From: Chara braunii
Lineage: Eukaryota > Streptophyta > Charophyceae > Charales > Characeae
DNA length: 33,046 nucleotides
Assembly: GCA_003427395.1 (NCBI GenBank)
Contig: BFEA01000762.1
Coordinates: forward strand, 359,810-392,855
Reading direction: 5' to 3'
Shown: positions 20,401 to 30,700 of the stretch, one piece after another
Layout: each line of letters begins with the position of its first letter
Position numbering within the stretch: position 1 is the stretch's first letter
Notes under the pieces: generated by a model
Databases searched by the model: none
Told to the model about the DNA's origin: nothing
Seen by the model: only the letters and a program-made list of their open reading frames with translations
Program-made: the position numbers and the translations under genes

Positions 20401-21849
20401 CTCTTGGACTATTCCTAGGGAAAATTCTAAGCCTATAACAACTTTAGTGACCTCAAGTAGAAAGACTGTCAGACTTGATTTAAAAAATGATCCTTTTTGG
20501 GTCTCCATGTTGAAAACTTGGAGACAACTTCCTCTAACGGACAAATTATCATCAGAAAGGTGGGAGGAGGTGTGTCAACAACCCCTTTTTTATAACAGGT
20601 GGATTCGTGATTCCCAAGGATATGTTCTTCATTGTATGCATTCGCCTTGGAGAGGTTGGATTAGGAATGGTATTATGAGGGTGAGGGATATATGGGACAA
20701 GGATATTAATGACTGGATTGATCCAACCAAACTGAGGACAAGACTAAGGTATTGTCATCATTCTTTGGAAGCACTTGAGAAGGTTATTGAACTCATCCCG
20801 CTTGAATGGTTTAAAATTCTCAGGAAAGACCCTAAATTAGTAATAAATGATTGGGTAGCCTTCAAGGATCAATCTGAGCTCATTGGCTTAATTCTGGATA
20901 AAGATCAAAATGAAAATTTTTTTCTGCAAATATTCTCTTCGTCATCTACAAATGCAGTAATCCCAAATAGGCAAGAGGAAACTTGTTCGGTTCAGGCACA
21001 ACAGATTTTCAGAATAAGGGTAATTAGAAATAAAGACTCTTGGGTAGCCTTCAAGCCACAATGCCCTATTTCGGAACTTCCTCTTGACCCGACTAACTGG
21101 GTGTGGAACTTGGATATAAAAACAGGAAGACATAGAAAATCATTCAAAATGAACATGCATTCACTCAAAGTTAAATCAGCTTATCGAATGTTTCGTCCTA
21201 AAATCAATATTAAAGAGAAGGTTTCCAGCAGATGGATGAAATAACTTAATATTAGTAAAGATGAACTAAGGTCTGTCAGGTGGTTTAAATCAGTCAAGGA
21301 AAAACCAGCCAAAATAGTATCTCTTCAATGACAAATTGAACATAGGTGCCTACCAGTTAATGATTGGCTGATTGACAGATCCTCGCTAGAACAAAAAGGA
21401 CTGGCAGAAAGATGGTGTAAATTATGTAAAACAGCTTTCCTAAGTAGAATCTATGCTGAAACAATAGAACACATTTTTATGCAATGTCCGAGATCAGTAT
21501 GGCTTTGAAGGTGGTGGGATCGAATTTGGTCACAGTTAGTCCCACAGATTCCTTGGCCATGGAGTTGGAAAGTTATTCATTTGGAGACCTGGAGTCAGAC
21601 TCAGAATTGGTGGGAGAAAATGAGGAGTTTATGGAAAATCTTTTCCGCATGGGAAGGAGAGCGGTGATATGGGCTATATGGGTGAGGAGGTGCACGTATG
21701 AATAGGAAGGGGCTAGGCTTGATGGTCCAGAATTCACAGAAACTATTAAACAACAAGTTCAAATGGATATCTTATCCAACTGGGAACGTATAAAGAAAAA
21801 GGTTCAATTCCTGTCAGATAAAGCAGAAATACAAATGCATTTTCGTAAA
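17459..21849 (+). pseudogene. LINE ORF2: endonuclease and reverse transcriptase
   Basis: ORF2 nicks target DNA and copies the element RNA at the nick. The ATG at 17459 is the first in frame. Endonuclease motifs (EEP fold) are LNVNG, IQETH (Glu codon 17657), GDFNA (Asp 17975) and LDHAM (Asp-His 18263-18268). RT motifs are KSPGIDGFP, NYRPITLL, QTGFITGRN, FIDFEKAYD (Asp 19403), RQGDPLTPFLF and FVDD (Asp-Asp 19721-19726). A zf-RVT finger has Cys 21416, Cys 21425, His 21470 and Cys 21485. One frame runs for about 4 kb with stops at 18650, 18950, 20195, 20255, 21242, 21329 and 21506. A frameshift near 21610-21660 then moves the C-terminal tail into another frame, which ends at 21847-21849. All catalytic residues listed are present, so decay is mainly by premature stops. 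Confidence 0.92.
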
Positions 21850-22226
21850 TTTAGCCGTAAATGGCTGGGCGAAAACCAGAGATAGAGAATTGGCTGTGTC
21901 ACGTGGAATGGGGCTGAGAATGAAGATGACGATGGATTGAAAAAAGATTATAAACTGGTTTTTGAGGACTGAACTTCCATTGATGCTTCGGTCCCTATGC
22001 GCCCTTTGTCAGATTTCCCGGCTCCCTTTCCTTCCCCTGTAACAGCCCTGGTTCCAAGCTCTTGGTATGGATTATAGATTTAACACTACTAGTTTTAACA
22101 AATTTATCTGGCGTCCGGTAAATGGATGAAGAGGTAGTGTTACTTTTTCTGCGGGATGGAAAAGGGTGCGAGTGGGAGTAGGGCGGACTATTGTTTTCAA
22201 TACCAGATTTGAGGGTCTCCTCATAA

Positions 22227-22250
22227 GGGACGTTGAGACCGGTTCTTAGC
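22227..22250 (+). other. 3' hairpin downstream of the LINE
   Basis: GGGACG is followed by GTTGAGA (22232-22238), loop CCGGT and TCTTAGC (22244-22250). These form seven pairs including two G-U wobbles. Copies A, B and C have GGGACG, then GCTGGA or GCTGGG, a loop containing CCGGT in most units, and TCCAGC or CCCAGC. The fold and loop are shared although the stem bases differ. Stem-loops near the 3' end are the RT recognition site in stringent LINEs, and that is the proposed role here. Confidence 0.5.
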
Positions 22251-22300
22251 AAGAGTGTTTTGGTTTGGCCATTCCGGGTAGACTGTGAGGACCCCGACCT

Positions 22301-23288
22301 CAAATTTTCATATTCGTAATATCAGCCTTGGGCACCGGGCCCTTCATATACTGCGTGACTGAAGGAGGGCTCCACCCAATGAGATAATTGCACAACAGCG
22401 AGCGAAATACGAGGTCCGTTCGACCATGCTTCAACCAGGGCTGGGTCGCTAGCCCTGGTGCCAGTCACTACTGTTCGGTCCAAGTTACCTGCCCATTGGT
22501 AGGGTAATGGTACTGAGTGCTGGTCACACTTAGGTAGGATAGTAGGGATCGGGGATGCGCTAGGAATATTGACGCAAGGATGGAAGGGGTGGTGGCCCCG
22601 CTGCCTCAGAGCACCCACAGCTGACCACGCCCGACAATCAAATGTGTGCCTAGTAACTGACCTCTACAACACCCTGGACTCAAAAAAAAAAAAAAAAAAA
22701 AAAAAAAAAGTGCAAGAAACGCAGCACCGAGAGACTTACACCCCGCCCATAGAATTAGGAACAGGTGATGAGAGTGAGCCTTAGTATAGTCTGTGGTCCG
22801 TGTTGGTAGGCCTCAGGGGCTAAGAGTAGAGACTAGAAGGGGGCACGTTGCTAGTTGCAGATCTGGGGCGGTCAACCACTTGGCACGGGAGGGGCTAGGA
22901 TGTGGGATCCCCCTTAGGACAGCTTGCCATTGAAATGGAACACTTGACGAGAGTGAGGCTTAGTATGCTCTATGGCCGATGTCTGTCTGAAAAAACTAGG
23001 ACCTTACAGAGCACCCCTAGAAATAGGAACAGTTGATCTATGGCCGGTGCTTGTAGGGTTCCTGTGTTGTGACGTCCAACCTCACGCCCAGCATGACTTC
23101 CTGATCGAAGTAGAGTGTGGGCCTGGAAGTGAGACAAGGGGTGTGCCAAGGATTTTTGGAAAAGTGGGGGTGGAGTCCCAGGTCAGAACTGAGATCTACT
23201 GTGGCAGAGTTTTTCGGGGGCACGAGTGCAATTTGGCGGAGAGGGCGGACCACTTCCGGTCATAAGGCAAATGGCATGCGCGGGCCAT
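22301..23288. other. Non-coding with poly-A tract and degenerate duplications
   Basis: An 8-bp hairpin CCAGGGCT/AGCCCTGG lies at 22435-22458. A run of about 29 A lies at 22681-22709. Phrases of the form GAGAGTGAGCCTTAGTAT and CATAGAATTAGGAACAGGTGAT occur at 22748-22790 and again, diverged, at about 22949-22970 and 23009-23037. No protein-like frame is recognised. Confidence 0.5.
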
Positions 23289-23957
23289 TCAAGGCCCCGC
23301 GATCCATCGGTTTTGAGGACGGCGGTTCGCTGGAAGGTCCCTCTGGGATGGGTGGGGTTCCGATGAGTCAGGCCGTCGGAAGTTGCCACGTGGTGCCGGT
23401 CGTCGTACGTTCTGGTTGGGCCCTCGCGGTCCCAGGGTTCTCTGGTTGCCGCGTTGTCGGCAATTTCCACAGGGCGTGCTGGGCCAGTAACGGGCTATGA
23501 CTTTCCACGAGATGACCCTGAGTTGGTGATACGGGAGAAGAAGACGGAAGGGAGGGAAGTTAGTGGAGATAACGACGAAGCCGGGGGAGATAAAGTAGTG
23601 GGTGTGGTCTGAAGTGGGGAAATCAGAGCACTGGGGGTCGCTGGTGGTGGCGCAATGAAACTCCCAAGGACACAATCGATTCTCTGTTAGACAAGGGTAT
23701 CTCTGTCGGAGGCTTTCCTCTATCCAAGGGGTAAAATAGTCCGGGTCGTACAACAACGACTCTGAGCTCTCGGAGTGTGTCATTATGTCATCGCAGAGCT
23801 GCGAGACGCCTAAGGGCGGGTCTGTGCCGATTGCGATCACCTCGTGCGCGCACGTGCTGGCTTCGCGAATCGAGCCGCGCTTACTCGTGTTCACACGGGA
23901 TGATTGGTTCGTCGCAGACCTCAAATGGCCGTATCCACTCAAGCAGTATTCCTTCAA
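23289..23957 (-). CDS. Unrecognised 222-codon ORF, doubtful
   Basis: One uninterrupted minus-strand frame of 222 codons. The N-terminal two thirds are mixed, with a patch rich in Tyr, Phe and Trp around residues 65-160. The C-terminal third is rich in Arg, Pro, Asn and Gly, and contains a CGNC pair. I recognise no domain. It lies on the same strand as the gypsy element 1.8 kb away, but nothing ties it to that element. The basic, Pro-rich tail could suggest nucleic-acid binding, which is speculation. It could equally be a chance frame or part of an unknown repeat. Confidence 0.25.
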   Translation of the reverse strand: MKEYCLSGYGHLRSATNQSSRVNTSKRGSIREASTCAHEVIAIGTDPPLGVSQLCDDIMTHSESSESLLYDPDYFTPWIEESLRQRYPCLTENRLCPWEFHCATTSDPQCSDFPTSDHTHYFISPGFVVISTNFPPFRLLLPYHQLRVISWKVIARYWPSTPCGNCRQRGNQRTLGPRGPNQNVRRPAPRGNFRRPDSSEPHPSQRDLPANRRPQNRWIAGP

Positions 23958-25773
23958 TCAATGATCCTTTTTGAAATTGTCAAATTGACGCACGGGGACA
24001 CGTGTAAATGCGCAGATCAGGTCGTGTTTACACCCGTGTTCGCACGGTGTTTGCGGGGCAATGGGCATTCGATCGTCTAATCACTCCGTAATTTTCGAGC
24101 ATGCATAATGCAACAATCACAACAGTTCAATCAAAACATAAACAAAAATGGAAACAACATTGATGACTATGCAAAATTCCTACCCTTCATACGAGTACAT
24201 CAAGACAAGAAACAAAGCAAGAATCGGGTACGAGAATCAGCAAACAGACATAACATCCATTCATCCATTCATTCAGCAACACCATATCCGAGATGGGAAA
24301 TCGCAAGGACAAGTGTGGGGGAAAACCAAGTCCAGATTCCGAAAAACAGAATGGGCAAATCACCCGGAGCCGAAATCAAAATTTATATACACGAGACATG
24401 AGGGAGAAAAAATAAAAGAAACAACAAATCCGCGTCCATCAACCTCATCTCCCTCTTCCTCTCTTCCTCTATTTCTCTCTCTCCGATGCGGACAGTCCGT
24501 CGTCGCGCACCAACCCACGAAGTCGTCACCCCGCTTAGTCCTCCCGCACCCATCGGGTTCTCCCGCGCCCACAGTCCGTCATGACCCCCGTTAACGCCGC
24601 GCGTTTAGCACCAGCTCGTCGGGTCGCCCGACTCCTGCTCTACTGACCTCTTACTTCGCTCGTATGCCGACCGTCTCTTGATCGCGCAACCCCGAGCTTC
24701 CAACAGCTGGTTAATAGCGCAGCCGGAATTTATAGCGTGCATGCAAGCGCGAAGAACACGGAATTACAGAGACTTAGAAAAAAGATTAGAGAAGGGACGC
24801 CTACGTTCTGCATGGCCCAATCGCGGCGTGGGGGACGTAGCCACTCTCCACGCATCGATCCGATCATGCAGAGCGCGACTACCAAAACTCAGTGAAAAGA
24901 AGGAGAAGAAGGGCGGGAAAGGCGAAGCTCAAGAAGAAAAAGATACAGTTACAATGGTCGTAATGACGCCTGCCTAAAATTACAATTACACACACGATTA
25001 GAGGCGCCGACTAATCAGAGTTCCGTTGCGGTCGCATAAAGAAGCGCGTAAGCAAAAAACGCCGCGCGGCAAAATAAAATCCTAATTACAAAAATTCCTA
25101 AATTCCTAACTAATGCGAGAAAAGTGAAAAGCACAAGTTTAGGAAAGAAAGTCCGAAATTCCGAGAGCCGTATAGGCTCGACAAAATCTGAAAAGGAATT
25201 CAGAAAGGAAAATTCAAAAAGGACGAAGCAGAATTCCCGCGACATGTCCGCACCTAAAAGGTCCGAAACCGAAACAAAGAAGAGACGTCAACATTTATTA
25301 TGTGCGCGCATGACAACGCGCCATTCACACAGCCCGACAACCAATCGATCGTCCTTGAACTCACCCGACCCTGAGCCCAACCATCCGAAAAAGAGACGAT
25401 GAAAAAGACGAAGAAACAAGGGCACTGATGCAATTTTCCGCTGATCCCGATCTCCCGTAATTGACCCAACCTTCCCAGCTTAGGACGCCTCATTGCAACC
25501 GCGCAGAAAATCGCGCACCATAGAAAGTGGTTCGTCACATATGTGACGCCCAGGGGGTTTCAGTATTAGCAAGCTCCTGCTTGCTTGTTGACACGTGTCG
25601 GTTTCTCTAATCGACCGACACGCGGAGCTTTTCTCTCTATGCCACTTACCGTTGGAATGAGTGTGGACGTCATCCATCGTATCTGTACTACAAATTCCTC
25701 AAGAAGGGCCATTGACAATCCAAGGAGGGGATTACACGTGCCATTGCCATGACGCGTGTCCATCAATCATACA
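23958..25773. other. Non-coding; possible 3' region of the gypsy element
   Basis: No supported gene. A pyrimidine-rich run lies at 24440-24485. A 16-bp perfect palindrome centred on CACATATGTG is at 25533-25548, and a 9-bp hairpin is at 25594-25622. If the gypsy element keeps a 3' LTR it should lie in this interval, but I could not find a second copy to compare or a convincing polypurine tract. Confidence 0.4.
25594..25622. repeat. 9-bp hairpin beside a 16-bp palindrome
   Basis: CGTGTCGGT (25594-25602) pairs with ACCGACACG (25614-25622) across an 11-base loop. Just upstream, 25533-25548 is a perfect palindrome and 25568-25585 is another small hairpin (AGCAAG/CTTGCT). The cluster may mark an LTR or MITE end, or a transcription terminator. 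This is unproven. Confidence 0.6.
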
Positions 25774-27781
25774 TCAGCGAGCGCCAGGGAGGGGAAAAGG
25801 GAGATGGTACATGGAGGGATGGCGAGGGGGAGGGTTGATTGGTAGCGGGGGAAGGAAGCTTTCCATTCCAGCCACCGTCACCGGGAGTTCCTGATAACGA
25901 ACGATCCGGTGAAAGCGGGGGAATTGGTTGCCAGTGTGAGGGAGGGATGCAAGGTAATCGGGGTAGAGAGTGGTAAAGGTTTGGAAGAGCGCCACGTGGA
26001 AGTGATTGTGGTTCTCACAAGAGGGGATAGTCCCCGTGATCATGCAGTATACCTCGATCATATTGTGGCCTCGCCATGTGGCGCTAAGGAGAAGGACATG
26101 GAGGCAGAAGAGGCGGGTAGCGTAGAAAAAGCATAAGGTATCGATGAGGAAGGGATTGCTAGGGAAGGTGACGTGAGTGGTAATCTGGCGGAAAGAGAGG
26201 TGGTCAAGGGGACAGCGGGATAATGACCGGGGACGAAGCCCGATGCCCCACATCGGTCCGTGGACGAATTGGTGGACGGTCGGTGGTGGAGGGGGAGGGG
26301 GATCGGCTTCGTCGCCGCCTTGCCGGTGTGGCCGAAGTCTCGGCAGCTGGGTCCCCATGTTAAGGCTTGGGCGACTCCGGATCTCGCCCAGGATCGTCGA
26401 GGGTCGGCGGACCTGCTCCACTAGCTAATTCCAGCTGTCGCTTTCCGGCCACGATCCCCCCTCTCTTGCGCGCCGCCTCGGGGTCTTCCGCCTGTTCCGC
26501 TTCGTTCGGTCGAGCTCCTCCGCGCGCACCTCCTCCTCAAATCCTTCCCATTCTGACTCTTCTAGCTCCTCCTGATCGTCTTGTTCTTCTTCCTCCTCCT
26601 CCTCCTCACTTTGCTCCCCTTTGTTGTGCTCGCTGTAACTCCCCTCCTCGGGAGTTTCTTCCTTTGCGTCCTCCTCTTCAGCTTCTTCTTCTTCCGAGCT
26701 TTCCTCTTCCGCTTCAATCTCTACCTCCTCGTTCTCGGAAGCCGTTCGATCTTGAAAGAAGGCGAGATCCACTATTTCGTATGGGCTCAGATAATCGCGC
26801 TGTGACGGTGGGTTGCGACCACTTCCCGGTTCCTCCAAGCACGCTGACCGCTGAAGATATGGCGCCAAAGTCAGCGTGAGAACGTGCGGGACTAGGCTGT
26901 TGTCGCTCTGTGAGACAATCTCAAGTCGGAGATCGTCGGCCAGCTGCGCGAGGAGGACCGTTAGCTCTTGCACGATCAATTGGCGATGGTCGGGCCGCAC
27001 CGATCCGAAAAGGAATCCGAGTAGATCGCCCTCCACTCCCGTTTCCACGCCTGGATGATAAGCAACTCAAGGTACTCAGCCCACTGGTGGTGATCCCCGT
27101 GCCGCATCCACGTGATCTTCACCCCGACCAGACACACCAACAAATCAACGAAATGCTCTCGCCAACTCCTCCACTACTGGGCATCAAGGAGGGGGACAGC
27201 GAGTGATTCCAGACAAAAGGAGAAATGCGGATGAACTCCGGATTGCCAGAAGGTGGGAAAGAAGGAAGGGAGGTCGAAGGTAGAGATTGGGGACGGGTTC
27301 ATTGGGGATGTTGGAAGGGGATAAGTTCAGGGAGCAGCACCGCCGGCTCGTGCTGGAAAGCTCGGATCCCGTCGAGGTCGATGTCGTCCGTGGGGAAAAG
27401 ATTATCCCCGTGGGGCGTGAGCCAACGATTCCACTCTGACGCCAACTGCTGCGCCCGCAGCCGAAGCGTCGTCTTGATAGCCGTATGCCGCAACCGCCTG
27501 ATGGTGCTGATGTCGCTACTGAAGGCGACAATCGTAGACACGTGGCTGATTCTGGGGGCTGATCGTCGATGAACCGCTACCGCCTCCGCCAAAACAACCG
27601 CTCGGGGACTGCCTGCAAATCGAAACTCAGCTGTTGCGTACACTCCCTCAGTACAGAAGAATTGCGCGAGTCGCCAAAGACACGGGCTAAGCCGCGGATG
27701 ATGGACCTGTCGGATCGCAAAGATGTAACACCGTGGCCTTAAGAGATGGTCGCCGAGGGCTCGCTCCGTGAAAAAGCTCAT
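25774..27781 (-). pseudogene. Extra ORF after gypsy pol, acidic, function unknown
   Basis: The ATG at 27781-27779 overlaps the pol TGA as ATGA, so this frame begins one base before pol ends. The first frame runs to a TGA at 27301-27299 and looks protein-like (about 160 codons, with LASEWNRWLTPHGD). Frameshifts follow between about 27300 and 27050. A second frame, 27048-26425, carries a very acidic block (about 26745-26510) followed by a basic RTKRNRRKTPRRR patch. It ends in TAG, and the same frame stays open to 25774, including a polyproline run and a 25-residue hydrophobic segment at about 26151-26077. An ORF after integrase is where some plant gypsy elements keep env-like genes. I recognise no known family, and whether all pieces were one protein is unproven. 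Confidence 0.5.
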
Positions 27782-30700
27782 GGTGATAGTGACGGGGACG
27801 GGGTATCTGGGAAAGAACGAGATGAAGAAGGACATATAGGTGATAAGAAGTCGTCGTCCTCTTCTGTAGCGAAGGAGAAGTCAGGTGGAGGCGAAGATGG
27901 GGAAGAAGGAAGGGGACGTAGCCTGAGATAGGACACGTGGCGGATGATCGGACGAGTCAATCGGCTGTCGGAGACCTCAGGCGCAAGCCGTACAGTGTTC
28001 ACGCCGTTCGGTCCGAGCTCAATCATGCGGAATCGCCTGAAGAATCGTGGCGCTAGCTTACCCTGACGAGCACATTTCCGTACCTGCACGATGTCCCCCA
28101 ATTTGTACTGGGGCCGTGGACCTGTGTTCCCGTTCTGGGCCTCGCAGCTTCGGACCTGCTGACCGTGGGCCAACTCGGTCATTTTCTGGCGTTTTCGGGC
28201 TGACCTTGGGAGGGACCGTTCCATTAGCTCTAAGTGCCGCTTGGCCTTGTCCTGAACCGTGGCCCTTATGGGCCGACGGTTTAGCGTGGATTCATCGGGG
28301 AGGCTCGGTATCGAAACGCAAGCGACGCTATTGGTCCTCAGCTGAAAAGGGCTCAGGCCCGTCGATTCGTGGGGCATTCCGCGATGGACCGCCAATATGT
28401 GATCTACGATATCGGGCCAGGGCCTGGGGTCCCGTGCCACGATGTTTCGTCGCAGTGCTGTCTTTATCACCCTATTCATGTTTTCTACCAGCCCATTGGA
28501 TTGTGACATGTGAGGTGCGGTATTCTGCACCGCGACACCGTGTATGACCAGGTTCCTTAATACTTCCCTTCTAAATTCTGCCCCATTATCGGTCAGGATT
28601 TCTTTCGTATCCTAATGCATCCCGAGAAAACGGTTAACATACCGCGCGATTTCTACGGCTTGTCGCGTGCGACACGGATAGGCCTCGATCCATTTCAAAA
28701 AATGGTCGACAAATACCAATAGGACTGAATATTCACAACTATTAGGACTAGGAGGTACCACGATATCGGTTGTATCCATACTCACCCTCTCAAACGACCG
28801 CTCAACTATCGTTGGTACTATCGATCGTGGCGGCTAGATCGGCGTCTTGTCAGCGGCGCAGACTTGGTAGTTTGCGACGATGAACTTCACATCGTCCTGA
28901 ATATTGGACCAATACCATTTGTTTTTGTCGATTGCCGACTCCGTAATCCATACGGCAAAATGGGCTGCCGTTTCCTCGTGTGCTGTCTTCACCTAGTCGT
29001 ACCTCATGAACGGGTGCGGCACAACCATCCAAATCCCACTGCCGTCCGTCTTCTGCTTCTCTAACCTACCCTCAACCCATCGATAATCCCGAGCCCTTTC
29101 ATTAGCCCTCCTCCAATCTTCCTTGGTGAAATCCTGGAGGGGGTTATCCACTAAGGTAGCAATCAGAGCGATATCGGTCCATACTTCTGCCCTTCTAAAC
29201 TTCTGGGTTTTCTCCAATCCTTCTGACGTGGCGTCCAAAAAGCGAGCCTCGGTCGGGATCTTGTCAACCCGACACAAGGGGCATAGCCACAACTTACTGT
29301 CATTTCTGTATTGGATGCACAAGCCACGGGCTCGTGCAACACACTATCCATTCTGCATAGCCTTCCCTGTTAGGACGCATGGAGACCAAATATACGCGAG
29401 AAATGGCTTCGCAAAAATAGCAAAATTTATTAGGCAGGGAGAGAAGAGATGAAGAGGAGAGGGGAGAAAGAGGTGTTACAGGATTACCTCCGTCACCCAT
29501 TGCCACCGGTCCGCTTCTTGCCACGTGGGAGAACTGCCACTTGTCCGTACTTAGGCCCGTTCGCTGGTTCTGACTCCTTCCACGGAGTGATTTCCTCACC
29601 TTTGGGTACTTTAGCAGGCCGATGCAGACGTGAGTCCGTCCGCGTTCCCGTGTCTTTCTGTCTTCCGATGGATGATGTCAAAGTTGTACTCCTGTAGACG
29701 TACCGCCCATCGTCCAATCATGCCCGTGTAATTGGTGAGCTTCTTCAAAGCCAGCAGAGGCTCATGATCCGTCTCGAGGCGGAACTTATGTCCGTAGAGA
29801 TACGGATGGAAGTGTTGAATTCCCTAGACTACTGCATAACATTCGCCTTGAGGTGCTGAATCATTCCTCGTTCGTCTGACACTGTTTGTGACGCGTACTC
29901 TATGACGTGTTCGCGACCATCGTTCCCCTTCTGTGCCAAAATGGAGGAGATCGGTTCCGGTTGCCAGTCCGTTATAAGAATAAATTGCTTGGCAGGGTCC
30001 GGTCGGATTAAAACAGGTGCAGTGACCAGGGCCTCTTTAAGTGCATCAAAGGCTTGTCCACACTCAGAGTCTCACTGCAGAGGCTGGTCCTTCCGAAGCA
30101 GGTTCGTGAGAGGCCGAGCAATCGCCGCAAATCCTTTGATAAAATGGCGGTAGTACGACGCCAGGCCTAAGAAGGCTCGAACCTGCGTCAGCGACGTGGG
30201 AACAGGGGCTTCTTTCACAGCCGCAACTTTTTTGGAATCCGGTCGCAGCCCTCCACGTGTCATTTCGTAGCCCAAGAACGAAATTTCCGAGAGGAAAAAT
30301 TCGCTCTTCTCGAGTGCAATCTTGAATCCAGCGTCTCTTAGTGCTCCCAATGTCCACTCGATGTGTTGTGCATGTCCGTGATAGGTCTCCGAGTAGATAA
30401 GAATATCGTCCATATGTACGATCACGCAGAAGTTAATCATTCCCTGTGTCAGCCGTGTCTTGTTGACGAAGCTTTGGAACGTCACGTCCATTGCTCGCTG
30501 AAACGTGGCAGGCGCGTTACAAATTCCCATCGGACACCGAACCCACTGCCACGTGCCTTCAAACCGTACAAAGGCCGTCTTCGGCCGATTTTCCTCCTTA
30601 ACCAGAATGTGATGGAAGTCATGCCGAATATCAAACTTACTAAAATAATTAACACATCCAATCGCATCCAGCAAATCATCAATCCGGGGGAGGGATACAC

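Larger units (their letters stand above)
16205..22300 (+). mobile_element. L1-type LINE, complete in layout but inactive
   Basis: The order is ORF1 remnant, 76-base spacer, then ORF2 with apurinic endonuclease, reverse transcriptase and a CCHC zf-RVT finger, then a 3' flank of about 400 bases. This is the layout of plant L1-clade LINEs. No ribonuclease H domain follows the finger. Both ends are approximate: the 5' limit is set after the A-rich tract at 16173-16204. The 3' limit is set after a hairpin at 22227-22250 that matches the 3' ends of copies A-C. No clean target-site duplication was found, and the next long poly-A (22681-22709) is 380 bases farther on. Confidence 0.85.

Noticed and set aside
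16684-21508. Alternative nuclear genetic code (TAA/TAG read as Gln, as in some green algae)
   Set aside because: TGA codons also interrupt the same frames, including at positions where Trp is expected, and a frameshift is present. Ordinary decay explains everything.
21995-22303. 102-codon minus-strand ORF over the LINE 3' flank
   Set aside because: It is antisense to the LINE 3' region, has no domain, and is best explained as a chance frame.
25533-25770. TGTGACGCCC at 25542 as the end of a gypsy 3' LTR
   Set aside because: No second LTR copy is present for comparison, no polypurine tract in the right orientation was seen, and the motif lies inside a short palindrome.
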